A DNA stretch of 64,000 nt. Origin: Cohnella faecalis (GTDB lineage Bacteria > Bacillota > Bacilli > Paenibacillales > Paenibacillaceae). The translations under genes and the position numbers were made by a program. Below the pieces are notes generated by a model, which was not told where the DNA came from, ran no database searches, and was given only the letters and a program-made list of their open reading frames with translations. Location of the stretch: the NCBI RefSeq assembly GCF_003570905.1, contig NZ_QXJM01000039.1, positions 124,001 to 188,000 on the forward strand, read 5' to 3'. Of this stretch, positions 56,094 through 64,000 are shown one piece after another (the stretch's first letter is position 1; each line of letters opens with the position of its first letter).

Positions 56094-56698
56094 TTCACAT
56101 TTACAGGCAAGGAACGGACGCCAAGGCGCCGACATTAGTATTTTTCCACGGAACGGGCGGGACGGAGCGGGATTTAATCCCGCTTGCCCCGATTCTGTCG
56201 CCCTCGTCGTCCGTACTGAGCGTGAGAGGCAATGTGCTGGAGAACGGGATGCCCCGATTTTTCCGGCGTCTTGCCGAAGGCGTATTCGACGAAGAAGATT
56301 TGGTGTTTCGGACGAAAGAGCTGGCCGAATTTTTGGACCATGCGGCGGCGGAGTATGGGTTCGACCGCGGCAACGTTGTTGCCGTCGGCTACTCGAACGG
56401 AGCGAACATCGCCGGGAGTCTCCTGCTTCATTACCCGGATGCGCTTCGGGCCGCTATTCTGTTCCATCCGATGGTGCCGCGCCGCGGCATCGCGCTGCCT
56501 GACCTGACACGCACGCCGATATTCATCGGGGCGGGCCGGAACGATCCGATCTGCTCCCCGCAGGAGACGGAGGAGCTGGAAGGCTTGCTCCGGAACGCAG
56601 GCTCGTCCGTGTCCGTCCATTGGGAGAACCAAGGGCACCGGCTGACCCAATCGGAGACCGAGGCTTCCGCCAAATGGCTTCGCGAACAATTTCAATAA
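56090..56698 (+). CDS. mhqD: Alpha/beta hydrolase, MhqD-like carboxylesterase
   Basis: The 202-residue protein belongs to the phospholipase/carboxylesterase group. The oxyanion region is LVFFHGTGGTERDL, the nucleophile Ser lies in VAVGYSNGANIAGSLL near residue 104, and the acid Asp and His are in FIGAGRNDPIC and ENQGHRLTQSE. Its ATG overlaps the mhqO stop (ATGA). In Bacillus MhqD is induced by catechols and quinones with MhqO. Expected role: hydrolysis of ring-cleavage or conjugate products. Confidence 0.9.
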   Translation: MIHIYRQGTDAKAPTLVFFHGTGGTERDLIPLAPILSPSSSVLSVRGNVLENGMPRFFRRLAEGVFDEEDLVFRTKELAEFLDHAAAEYGFDRGNVVAVGYSNGANIAGSLLLHYPDALRAAILFHPMVPRRGIALPDLTRTPIFIGAGRNDPICSPQETEELEGLLRNAGSSVSVHWENQGHRLTQSETEASAKWLREQFQ

Positions 56699-56717
56699 GA
56701 CGAGGAGCGAACGCGCA

Positions 56718-57341
56718 ATGGGAACAACTATTCATATCGATCCGGCCGACCAATCCGAACGCGACAATTACAAGCTGCTCATCGGAAGCGTCCTCCCGCG
56801 GCCGATCGCCTTCGTAACGACGCTGTCCGACGAAGGAACGCTGAACGCGGCTCCCTTCAGCTACTTCAACATCGTAACCGCGAACCCGCCGATGGTGTCG
56901 ATCTCGGTGCAAAGAAGCGGCGGCAAAAGGAAGGACACTGCGCTGAACGCGGAAGCGCGAGGAGAGTTCGTCGTTCATATCGCCGACGAAGGCTACGTCG
57001 CTCAGCTCAATGAAACCGCGGCAAGCCTTCCTTCGGACCAAAGCGAGGTCGAGTTGGCCGGTCTGACTCCGGCGGCCAGCTCCAAAATCTCGGTTCCCGG
57101 CGTTGCGGAGCCGAAAATCCGGATGGAGTGCGTATTGGAGCGCGTCATCACGCTTGGAGGAACCGACGATAAAGGGCCGGCTTGCGATCTTTTGATCGGC
57201 CGCGTCGTCGCTTTTCATATCGATGCGGCGCTTTACGAAGGCGGCCGGATCGACGCGGGGCAATTGGCTCCGGTAAGCAGACTGGCGGGAACGAGCTACG
57301 CAAAGCTAGGGGACATTTTTTCGATAGAGAGACCGCAGTAA
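56718..57341 (+). CDS. Flavin reductase-like FMN-binding protein
   Basis: The 207-residue protein has the split-barrel FMN-binding fold: LLIGSVLPRPIAFVTTLSDEGTLNAAPFSYFNIVTANPPMVSISVQ is the classic first half, and CDLLIGRVVAFHIDAAL lies near the end. It could supply reduced flavin or reduce quinones directly. It is the third gene of the mhq operon, with 19 bp from mhqD and GAGGAG upstream. This gene is not always present in Bacillus mhq clusters. Confidence 0.85.
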   Translation: MGTTIHIDPADQSERDNYKLLIGSVLPRPIAFVTTLSDEGTLNAAPFSYFNIVTANPPMVSISVQRSGGKRKDTALNAEARGEFVVHIADEGYVAQLNETAASLPSDQSEVELAGLTPAASSKISVPGVAEPKIRMECVLERVITLGGTDDKGPACDLLIGRVVAFHIDAALYEGGRIDAGQLAPVSRLAGTSYAKLGDIFSIERPQ

Positions 57342-57375
57342 GGAATACAAAAGTCGTGGGGGAGCCGTGTAGGAC

Positions 57376-58020
57376 ATGAGCGAGTTGGAAACGTTGGTCA
57401 CAAACAGACGATCGGCCATGAATTTCGTGGAAGGGGTCGATATTCCCGAGAGCGAGTTCGAAGCGATGTTCTCCTTGAACAAATTCGCTCCGTCGGCTTT
57501 TAACCTGCAGCACACTCATTACGTTGTTGTTACCGATCCTGAAATCAAGGACAAGGTGTACTTGGCCGCCAACAAACAGCATAAGGTGAAAACCGCGTCG
57601 GCGGCGATTCTTGTTCTGGGAGATCCGAAAGCGTACCGCCAGGTCGGAGCTTTGAACGAAGGAATGCTGGCGTTAGGCGTTATGAGCAAGCTGGATTATG
57701 ACTTGGAAGTGGAGAACGTCACCGCTTTCTATGAGTCGCGCGGCGAACGGTTCCAACGGGACGAAGCGATTCGCAGCGCCAGCCTGTCGGCGATGCAGCT
57801 CATGCTGATCGCGAAGGACCGGGGCTGGGACACGTGTCCGATGATCGGGTTCGATCCGCAAGCGATGAGCGAGGCTTTGGACGTTCCCGAGCCATTCGTG
57901 CCCGTCATGCTGATCACGATCGGCAAGTCGGACACGGCGAAAATCCGGCCTCGCGGTTATCGCAAGCCGGTCGGGCAGCAGGTCAATTACAATCGTTTCG
58001 GTGGTTCTTCGTCCCACTGA
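57376..58020 (+). CDS. mhqN: Nitroreductase-family protein, MhqN-like
   Basis: The 214-residue FMN enzyme starts LETLVTNRRSAMNFVEGVDIPESEFEAMFSLNKFAPSAFNLQHTH, the FMN phosphate-binding Arg-Arg-Ser and the PSxxN motif. It ends with the usual P-V-x-L-I-T-I-G-K tail, and GYRKPV marks the family. It reduces quinones or nitroaromatics by two electrons. The last codons and the stop are supplied by the first unit of tandem array 4 (stop at 58018-58020), so its C-terminal residues GGSSSH are repeat-derived. Confidence 0.88.
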   Translation: MSELETLVTNRRSAMNFVEGVDIPESEFEAMFSLNKFAPSAFNLQHTHYVVVTDPEIKDKVYLAANKQHKVKTASAAILVLGDPKAYRQVGALNEGMLALGVMSKLDYDLEVENVTAFYESRGERFQRDEAIRSASLSAMQLMLIAKDRGWDTCPMIGFDPQAMSEALDVPEPFVPVMLITIGKSDTAKIRPRGYRKPVGQQVNYNRFGGSSSH

Positions 58021-58600
58021 TGCGCGCGCAAACTCACCATTCGCGGAAAGAGTGGTACTACGTCCCACTGATGCGCGCGCAAACACACCATTCGTGGAAA
58101 GAGTGGTACTACGTCCTACTGGTGCGAGCGTAAGCCCACGATTCGTCGAAAGAGCGGTACTGCGTCCCACCGATGCGCGCGCAAACTCACCATTCGCGGA
58201 AAGAGTAGTACTACGTCCCACTGATGCGCGCGCAAACACACCATTCGCGGAAAGAGTGGTACTACGTCCCACCGATGCGCGCGCAAACACACCATTCGCC
58301 GAAAGAGCGGCACTGCGTCCCACCGATGCGCGCGCAAACACACCATTCGCCGAAAGAGCGGTACTGCGTCCCACCGATGCGCGCGCAAACTCACCATTCG
58401 CGGAAAGAGTAGTACCACGTCCCACTGATGCGCGCGCAAACTCACCATTCGCGGAAAGAGTGGTACTACGTCCCACTGATGCGCGCGCAAACACACCATT
58501 CGCCGAAAGAGTGGTACTACGTCCTACTGGTGCGAGCGTAAGCCCACGATTCGTCGAAAGAGCGGTACTGCGTCCCACTGATGCGAGAGCAAGCACACCA
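58005..58600. repeat. Tandem array 4: 51-bp unit, 12 cores, family A (- orientation)
   Basis: GTCCCACTGATGCGCGCGCA and variants recur at 58011 and every 51 bp to 58572, 12 copies. The reverse complement (GCGCATCAGTGGGACGTAGTACCA) shares its core with array 1. The second half, AACTCACCATTCGCGGAAAG or variants, differs from that of array 1. The first unit covers the nitroreductase stop codon. AGTGG and CCACT within a unit can pair. A stray degenerate copy lies near 58811-58850. Confidence 0.95.
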
Positions 58601-58898
58601 AATAATAGAACGAAAAAATCGTTTTATTCCATGTGTGACCACTAACCAAGGGTGTAATAAGACGAAGAATTCGTCTTATTACCTCTCTATCGCCCTCCAC
58701 TCCGAACTCCCGCACCCAAATAGCACGACTTCATCGTCTTATTTCGCTCAACTATGACCAAATCGAACAAATAAGACGAAAAATTCGCTTTATCCCATTC
58801 GTTCTAGATATTCGTCGAAAGAGTGGTGCTACGACCCGCTGATGCGACACCGAGCGAGCGAAGCTCCGGAAAATCATTCTTATCGATTCCCCCGAAGT
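58601..58898. other. Intergenic region with hairpins and a stray array unit
   Basis: No gene is seen. At 58654-58682 a perfect 13-bp stem (GTAATAAGACGAA with TTCGTCTTATTAC, loop GAA) is present. Its motif AAGACGAA or TCGTCTTAT recurs at 58734-58742 and 58768-58779, suggesting a small dispersed repeat. A degenerate family A unit, out of register, lies near 58811-58850. The hairpin lies between convergent genes and might end the fsr transcript. Confidence 0.6.
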
Positions 58899-60125
58899 CT
58901 ACATTCCCGGCAACCGCCTGCCGTTCATAATAACGGAATCCTTAGGCAATAGAAGCGCGAACAGTCCGAGCAGCGGGAGGTAGGCGCAAGCCTTCATCAT
59001 GAAGGAAACGCCGTGAGAGTCCATGATCGCCCCCATGATGACCGATCCGAGACCGCCCATGCCGAAGGAAAGTCCGAAGAAGAGTCCGGCTACCGTTCCG
59101 ACGTAGCCCGGCAGCATCTCCTGAGCATAGACGATAATGACCGAAAATCCGGACATGAGAATCAAGCCGATCGCCAAGCACAAGAGGACGGAGCCTGTCG
59201 GCCCGGCATAAGGAAGGAGCAGCGAGAACGGCGCCGTTCCGAGAATGGAGAACCAGATGATTTTTTGCCGCCCGAACCGGTCCGCGAGCGGCCCGCCCAG
59301 GAACGTTCCGATCATCCCGGCGAATTGCAGCGCGAAGAGGCAGAGTTGCGCCCGTTCCAGCGGCAAATGAAACTTTTCCATGTAGTAGAACGAGTAGTAG
59401 CCGGTCATGCTGGCTAAATAGACGAATTTCGAAAACAGCATCAGAATGAGGATACCGAGCACGAACGCGATGAAGGCGCGGCTGAACCCTTTGTCCGAAG
59501 CCAACGACGAGGCTCGGCGTGCGGCTCCGGTGCGGCGGGCTTGCTGACCGTACCATTTGCCAATCGCATATTGCAGCATAATTCCGGCGACGGCGAGCAG
59601 GATGAACCAGAGAAAGCCAAGCTGCCCTTGCGGGCCAATAACGTAGGCTGCCAGCAGCGGCGCAATCGCCTGTCCGGTATTTCCGCCTACCTGAAAGACG
59701 GACTGGGCGAACCCTTTGCCCCGGCCGGCTGCGAGGTGGGCTACGCGGGACGCCTCCGGATGAAGGATGGAGGAGCCGATGCCGATGAGCGCCGATGAAA
59801 CGAGCAGATAAGCGAGCGTAGGCGACAGAGCAAGTCCGAGCATGCCGAACAAGGTGAAGAGCATCCCGAGAGGAAGAAGCATCGGCATCGGCCGGCGGTC
59901 CGTATACGTTCCGATCAAGGGCTGCAGGATGGAGGCGGTGATGTTCAAGGTAAAAGCGACCCATCCGATCTGGGCGAAGCTTAGGTGCATCTCCTGTTGA
60001 AAAAGCGGGAAGACGGCGGGTACGACCGCTTGCATCGCATCGTTCAGCAAATGCGCTCCGCTGACTCCGAGCAGGATGGACAGAGCGGTGTTCTTGGTAG
60101 ATTCGGTGGCGGCAGACGTAGTCAT
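58899..60125 (-). CDS. Fosmidomycin resistance-like MFS transporter (Fsr family)
   Basis: The 408-residue protein has 12 helices. The N terminus LGVSGAHLLNDAMQAVVPAVFPLFQQEMHLSFAQIGWVAF and PEASRVAHLAAGRGKGFAQSVFQVGGN are diagnostic of the Fsr branch. It exports fosmidomycin or similar compounds in E. coli; the substrate here is unknown. AAAGGATG precedes the ATG. It is divergent from an AraC regulator, with a perfect palindrome at 60146-60163 in its leader. Confidence 0.92.
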   Translation of the reverse strand: MTTSAATESTKNTALSILLGVSGAHLLNDAMQAVVPAVFPLFQQEMHLSFAQIGWVAFTLNITASILQPLIGTYTDRRPMPMLLPLGMLFTLFGMLGLALSPTLAYLLVSSALIGIGSSILHPEASRVAHLAAGRGKGFAQSVFQVGGNTGQAIAPLLAAYVIGPQGQLGFLWFILLAVAGIMLQYAIGKWYGQQARRTGAARRASSLASDKGFSRAFIAFVLGILILMLFSKFVYLASMTGYYSFYYMEKFHLPLERAQLCLFALQFAGMIGTFLGGPLADRFGRQKIIWFSILGTAPFSLLLPYAGPTGSVLLCLAIGLILMSGFSVIIVYAQEMLPGYVGTVAGLFFGLSFGMGGLGSVIMGAIMDSHGVSFMMKACAYLPLLGLFALLLPKDSVIMNGRRLPGM

Positions 60126-60145
60126 GATGAAGCGACATCCTTTCC

Positions 60146-60163
60146 GGTAACGTGTTTGTTACC
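60146..60163. promoter_or_regulatory. Palindromic operator between fsr-like gene and araC
   Basis: GGTAAC-GTGTTT-GTTACC is a perfect 6-6-6 palindrome, 20 bp before the fsr start codon. An extended -10 box, TGCTATAAT at 60224-60232, drives the AraC gene. The palindrome may bind that regulator, although AraC proteins more often use direct repeats. Confidence 0.55.
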
Positions 60164-60250
60164 ATGCTAACGGAATGCGGGAAGAACGTCGCCGCGAAAG
60201 TTGCCTTTTATCCGAGCAATTTTTGCTATAATCGGATCAGGTGAACGCTC

Positions 60251-61066
60251 ATGCATATGCAAATGAAATTGCCGCAGCTAGAGCTGCACAGAATTGACGA
60301 ACAATTCGATAACGTTCCGCACGTCCACGACCATCATTTTCAAGTGACGGTTCCCGTACGCGGAGCGTGTTACTTTAATCGCGAGAACAAAGAGTACGTC
60401 CTGAACGCCGGAGAGAGCCTGGTGCTCAATCCGAGCGACCGTCATTCGTTCCGCATCGGTCCGGATTCCGGAGTTATCATAATCAAGGTGGACGAACGGA
60501 GCTTCTACCCGGCGCATCTGACGGAGCGGGTCGAGCCGGCTTTCCGCCACAGCGTCGACGCCTCCGAGTTCGCGAAGCAGTTCCGCAAATGGACAACGGA
60601 TGTGTTCGCGCTCGACCAAGTGGATCCTATGGCGGCCGAGGAGACGGAGTCCAAGGTGCTCTCGTATTTGCAGCGAATGCTATGGGCCGATCAGACGGAC
60701 ATCCTCCGCGGTTCGGGAACGAGGGTGAACACCGCCCAGACGGATCGGGGCATGGCCCGGGTGCTGGAGTATGTCCATGCGCATTACGCCGAACGTCTGA
60801 ACTTGGACGAGATGGCGGCGGTCGCTATGCAAAGCCGGTTTTATTTCATCCGCTCTTTCAAGGCATTGACGGGATGCACTCCCTATCAATATGTCCTTAG
60901 GCTGCGCGTCGAGGACGCTCAGCAACGGCTTCGGCGAACCGCCGATACGGTGACGGACATCAGCTTCGCTCTGGGCTTCTCCAGCGCGAGCCAATTTTAC
61001 CGGGTGTTCGCGGGGATCGTCGGCATGTCGCCCGAGAAGTACCGCAGCTACGCCAAGTCGCTCTAG
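60251..61066 (+). CDS. AraC-family regulator with cupin domain
   Basis: The 271-residue protein has an N-terminal cupin (FDNVPHVHDHHFQVTVPVRGACYFNREN, then LVLNPSDRHSFRIG). The C-terminal double helix-turn-helix is GMARVLEYVHAHYAERLNLDEMAAVAMQSRFYFIRSFKALTGCTPYQYVLRLRVEDAQQRL, then VTDISFALGFSSASQFYRVF. AGGTGA lies 6 bases before the ATG. It runs away from the Fsr-type pump and is its probable activator or repressor. It is followed by a strong terminator. Confidence 0.92.
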   Translation: MHMQMKLPQLELHRIDEQFDNVPHVHDHHFQVTVPVRGACYFNRENKEYVLNAGESLVLNPSDRHSFRIGPDSGVIIIKVDERSFYPAHLTERVEPAFRHSVDASEFAKQFRKWTTDVFALDQVDPMAAEETESKVLSYLQRMLWADQTDILRGSGTRVNTAQTDRGMARVLEYVHAHYAERLNLDEMAAVAMQSRFYFIRSFKALTGCTPYQYVLRLRVEDAQQRLRRTADTVTDISFALGFSSASQFYRVFAGIVGMSPEKYRSYAKSL

Positions 61067-61091
61067 ATACGGTCGCGAGAACGCAAAAAGA

Positions 61092-61135
61092 AGCCTCCCT
61101 GATTCGGCTGCTGCCGGATCAAGGAGGCTGTTTTT
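61092..61135 (+). terminator. Rho-independent terminator between araC and pepT
   Basis: AGCCTCC (61092-61098) pairs with GGAGGCT (61123-61129), with inner TGAT/ATCA, CGG/CCG and GC pairs, followed by GTTTTTA. It lies between convergent genes and could act on both. Confidence 0.88.
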
Positions 61136-61161
61136 ACGTAGGTGTTCATCTCATTTTCATC

Positions 61162-62400
61162 TCAAGCTTCCGCCCGTTCCTCGTACAATTTCGCAATCTC
61201 GACGATAACCCGAACCGCCTGTACCATCGTATCGAGCGAGACGTATTCGAATTTGCCGTGAAAATTTTCTCCCCCGGAGAAAATGTTCGGAGTCGGCAGC
61301 CCCATGTACGAAAGCTGGGAGCCGTCCGTGCCGCCGCGGATCGGCTTCACGATCGGCGCAATGCCGAGGTTCGTCATGGCGTCGTGGGCGATGTCGACGA
61401 TCTCCTTGACCGGCTCGATCTTCTCCCTCATGTTGAAGTACTGGTCCTTCAGCTCCAGCTCGATGCTGTCTTCTCCGTACTTGCTTCGCAGTTGCCCGAC
61501 GACGCTCTCGACGAAAGCTTTGCGAGACGCGAACGTGACTTTGTCGAAATCGCGGATAATGTAGACGAGCTTCGTCTGCTCGGTATTTCCTTGAATGGAA
61601 ATCAGATGATAGAAGCCTTCATAGCCTTCCGTGTACTCGGGAGCTTCCTGGACGGGAAGCAGCGTATGAAGCTCCATGGCGATCTTGGAGGAATGCACCA
61701 TCTTGCCCTTGGCGGTCCCGGGATGAACGTTGACGCCTTTGACCGTAATACGCGCTTGCGCGGCATTGAAGCTTTCGTATTCAAGCTCGCCGAGCGGCCC
61801 GCCGTCTATCGTGTAGGCGAATTTGGCTCCGAAGGCGGCTACGTCGAACCGGTGCGGGCCTCGGCCGATCTCTTCGTCGGGCAAGAAGGAGACGCGGATT
61901 CTGCCGTGTTTGATGTCGGGGTGAGCGATCAGGTAAGCCATCGCAGTCATAATCTCCGCGATTCCGGCTTTGTCGTCCGCGCCGAGCAGAGTCGTGCCGT
62001 CGGTCGTAATCAGCGTCTGTCCCTTATAGCCGGACAGCTCGGGAAAATCGCGCGGAGACAGAACGATGTTGAGCGCCTTGTTCAGGACAATGTCGCCCCC
62101 GTCGTAGCTCTCCACGACCTGCGGGTTGACGTTCGCGCCCGTGAAGTCGGTCGCAGTGTCCATGTGCGCGAGAAAGCCGATCGTCGGAACCGATTTGTCT
62201 GTATTGGAGGGGAGAGTAGCCATGACGTAGCCGTTCTCATCGACGGTCACGTCCTCCATGCCGATGTCTTGTAATTCATAGACCAGATGACGGGCGAGGT
62301 TCCACTGCCCCGGAGTGGAGGGGCACGTATCGCTCGAATCGTCGGATTGGGTGTCGATTTGGACATACTGTGTGAAACGCTTCAAAATTTCATTTTTCAT
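61162..62400 (-). CDS. pepT: Peptidase T (tripeptide aminopeptidase)
   Basis: This zinc aminopeptidase removes the N-terminal residue from tripeptides in the cytoplasm. The 412-residue enzyme has the M20 ligands: His and Asp in GFLAHMDTA, Asp in [13 protein letters not shown], the catalytic Glu pair in [15 protein letters not shown], Asp in [19 protein letters not shown], and a late His in [13 protein letters not shown]. The ATG at 62400 is chosen because [19 protein letters not shown] is the usual start. The TTG 27 bases upstream falls in the end of lysR. The start overlaps the lysR stop by 11 bp, so the genes are coupled. Confidence 0.95.
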   Translation of the reverse strand: MKNEILKRFTQYVQIDTQSDDSSDTCPSTPGQWNLARHLVYELQDIGMEDVTVDENGYVMATLPSNTDKSVPTIGFLAHMDTATDFTGANVNPQVVESYDGGDIVLNKALNIVLSPRDFPELSGYKGQTLITTDGTTLLGADDKAGIAEIMTAMAYLIAHPDIKHGRIRVSFLPDEEIGRGPHRFDVAAFGAKFAYTIDGGPLGELEYESFNAAQARITVKGVNVHPGTAKGKMVHSSKIAMELHTLLPVQEAPEYTEGYEGFYHLISIQGNTEQTKLVYIIRDFDKVTFASRKAFVESVVGQLRSKYGEDSIELELKDQYFNMREKIEPVKEIVDIAHDAMTNLGIAPIVKPIRGGTDGSQLSYMGLPTPNIFSGGENFHGKFEYVSLDTMVQAVRVIVEIAKLYEERAEA

Positions 62401-63340
62401 TAGGGGCCACACTCCCGTCGCTTTCAATATCTTTCATAGTATCACATTCGGATACCGTGAACATGTCCATGAACGTTCGGGCGCTTTTGGACAAATAGCG
62501 ATCCTTCAGCCAGACGATGCCGACGTCGGTGTGGAACCCGGCGTTAGAGATGGAGGCCGTCTTGATTCCCGGGATGGCGAAGGAGGAGATGACGGATCCG
62601 GGCAGGACGGTCGCTCCAATTCCAGCGGCGACGAGCGAGACGATAATCGCCACGCTGGAGCATTCGCACAAGATATATGGATCGATCCCGTCGAGACGAA
62701 ACTCATGAATCACCTTCTCGTGCATGCCGGTCGTCCGATCCGTCTTGAGCGTGAGCAGCGGAAAGTCGGCCAGCTCGCGCAAGGACATCGACTCGGGGAA
62801 AGATTCCGGCAGCCAAGCGCTCGGAATGAGGGCGACGAAAGGATCCGACGGAAGGGGCATGACGGCAAAAGCTTCCGAGTCGGGCGCGGATTCGAACGGC
62901 AGCCTGGTCACAGCGAGCTCGATGGCGCGGTTCTCCAACTGCTCGTAGAGCAGGAAATGATCGCCTTCCCGGATTTTGAACGTTACATTCGGATAACGCT
63001 CCCGGAACGCGCTGATTCTCGGAGGCAGCAGCGACGTGCAGGAGACCGCCGCGCCAATCGACAGCACGCCGTGGACGGCTTCGTCGAATTCCTTCACCTG
63101 CTGGATCGTCTCGCTTAATTGCGCAAGCAGCCGTTCGGCGTTCTGCCGCAGCAGCTCTCCGGCTTGCGTCAGCTTCAGTCGCTTGCCGCTGCGGTCGAAC
63201 AGTAGGACGCCAAGCTCCTGCTCCATCTGCTTGAGCTGGCGGCTGAGCGGAGGCTGCTCCATATTGAGCAGCTTGGCCGCGCGGGTAATTTGCCCTTCGT
63301 TCGCAATCGCCAGAAAATAGCGAAGCTGCCGGATGTCCAT
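62390..63340 (-). CDS. LysR-family transcriptional regulator
   Basis: The 316-residue protein has the N-terminal helix-turn-helix [51 protein letters not shown] periplasmic-binding-like effector domain follows. It resembles the CitR/BsdA group of Firmicute regulators; the effector is unknown. AAGGAGAG precedes the ATG. It lies upstream of, and overlaps, pepT on the same strand, and diverges from the aminotransferase gene across a perfect palindrome at 63363-63381. Both neighbours are candidate targets. Confidence 0.92.
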   Translation of the reverse strand: MDIRQLRYFLAIANEGQITRAAKLLNMEQPPLSRQLKQMEQELGVLLFDRSGKRLKLTQAGELLRQNAERLLAQLSETIQQVKEFDEAVHGVLSIGAAVSCTSLLPPRISAFRERYPNVTFKIREGDHFLLYEQLENRAIELAVTRLPFESAPDSEAFAVMPLPSDPFVALIPSAWLPESFPESMSLRELADFPLLTLKTDRTTGMHEKVIHEFRLDGIDPYILCECSSVAIIVSLVAAGIGATVLPGSVISSFAIPGIKTASISNAGFHTDVGIVWLKDRYLSKSARTFMDMFTVSECDTMKDIESDGSVAPNEK

Positions 63341-63362
63341 GCTCGTTCTCTCCTTCTAATGA

Positions 63363-63381
63363 GCATACCTTGAAGGTATGC
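63363..63381. promoter_or_regulatory. LysR-type operator between lysR and ilvE
   Basis: GCATACCTT-G-AAGGTATGC is a perfect 9-1-9 palindrome containing the ATAC-N7-GTAT form of the T-N11-A LysR motif. It lies 23 bp before the lysR start and 91 bp before the aminotransferase start, a normal place for a shared regulatory site. Confidence 0.8.
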
Positions 63382-63471
63382 TTATCCCGTCAAAACCGAT
63401 ATTTCCAATATAGATGAACCCTTGCTATCATTCAACTCATAGCATCACTATGGGCGAGGAGATGAAGCGCG

Positions 63472-64000
63472 GTGAACACCCCGATCATCGTTAACGAATC
63501 GACGGACAAGAAGGCTAAGCCTTCGGCCGATCAGCTAGGCTTCGGCAAATATTTCACGGACCACATGTTCATCATGGACTACGATTCCGGCTTAGGCTGG
63601 CATGACCCCCGGATCGTGCCTTATCAGCCGATCGTTCTGGATCCGGCGGCAAAGGTGTTCCACTACGGTCAGACCGTGTTCGAGGGAATGAAAGCTTTCG
63701 TCGCCTCGGACGGGCGCATTCTGTTATTTCGTCCGGAGAAAAATTTGCGCCGCCTGAATTTCTCCAATCATCGGATGAGCATCCCGCAGCTTGACGAAGA
63801 GGTTGCGCTGGAAGCGATCCGGCAGCTCGTTCTGCTGGAACGCGATTGGATTCCGGCGGAGCCCGGCACATCGCTCTATGTCCGGCCGTTCGTAATTGCG
63901 ACGCAGCCGGCTCTAGGAGTCGCACCTTCGGAGCAATACCGCTTCATCGTCATTCTGTCGCCGGTCGGCGCTTATTACGCGGAAGGCATCAACCCCGTCA
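63472..64000 (+). CDS. ilvE: Branched-chain amino acid aminotransferase (partial, 3' end outside)
   Basis: The class IV PLP aminotransferase performs the last step of Val, Leu and Ile synthesis or the first of their breakdown. The visible 176 residues match the Firmicute type: LGFGKYFTDHMFIMDYDSGLGWHDPRIVPYQPIVLDPAAKVFHYGQTVFEGMKAF, then RPEKNLRRLNFSNHRMSIP and LYVRPFVIATQPALGVAPS. The catalytic Lys lies beyond the window. The start is GTG at 63472 with GAGGAG 10 bases upstream; the ATG at 63462 is out of frame. It may be controlled by the LysR regulator next to it. Confidence 0.92.
   Translation, partial: MNTPIIVNESTDKKAKPSADQLGFGKYFTDHMFIMDYDSGLGWHDPRIVPYQPIVLDPAAKVFHYGQTVFEGMKAFVASDGRILLFRPEKNLRRLNFSNHRMSIPQLDEEVALEAIRQLVLLERDWIPAEPGTSLYVRPFVIATQPALGVAPSEQYRFIVILSPVGAYYAEGINPV

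Overview
The window looks like chromosomal DNA from a Gram-positive, moderately GC-rich member of the Paenibacillaceae (Cohnella/Paenibacillus type). Grounds: Shine-Dalgarno sites of the AAAGGAGG kind, sigma-A promoters, lipoproteins and signal peptides of Firmicute style, OpuC and Mhq systems, GreA, meso-diaminopimelate dehydrogenase, an ECF41 pair and 7TMR-DISM sensor kinases. No rRNA, tRNA or CRISPR locus was seen.

Layout. 1-1412: the end of an IS3-family element abutting a 51-bp tandem repeat array. 1513-7403: secreted type I pullulanase, divergent from a three-gene ABC-2 export operon behind a leader with an internal terminator. 7639-13710: small secreted discoidin protein, TetR/DHA2 efflux pair with a palindromic operator, quinone reductase facing an AraC regulator, short-chain dehydrogenase and a Crp-like regulator. 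13754-20784: hybrid sensor kinase with a SARP-like response regulator, then a frameshifted YhgE/Pip protein. 20899-24611: RlmN/Cfr-family radical SAM enzyme, membrane protein, greA, PQQ-propeller lipoprotein. 24639-29687: an ECF sigma factor with a large C-terminal domain, a class I isoprenoid-synthase-like protein, a 79-residue NHLP-type precursor peptide and a 7TM sensor kinase. 30391-36524: methyltransferase, flavohemoglobin with a Crp/Fnr site and a Crp/Fnr-type regulator, MBL hydrolase, MerR regulator. 36612-44812: a second array, an ECF41 sigma factor with its carboxymuconolactone decarboxylase and efflux pump, SDR plus MFS, a third array, WYL regulator and DinB. 44995-51919: gdhA, ddh, a UPF0316-like protein and opuCABCD. 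51923-60125: GGDEF/EAL protein, an MhqR quinone-response cluster, a fourth array, Fsr-type efflux with its AraC regulator (60251-61066). 61162-64000: pepT, LysR regulator and the start of ilvE.

Three observations stand out. (1) 26389-29687 resembles a ComQ-ComX-ComP quorum-sensing arrangement, with a peptide whose predicted ten-residue core after Gly-Gly has a penultimate Trp, but the leader is of NHLP type instead of ComX type. (2) Four intergenic arrays (15, 19, 12 and 12 core copies) all have a period of exactly 51 bp. They fall into two core families and appear in the order A+, B+, B-, A-. (3) Six genes carry what looks like the same lesion, one base missing in a short homopolymer. This points to residual assembly errors more than to true pseudogenes, so several 'broken' genes here are probably intact in the organism.

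Many regulators sit beside their targets with visible operators: TetR, MhqR, MerR, LysR, AraC and ECF41. The accessory genes are dominated by efflux and electrophile/quinone stress functions.
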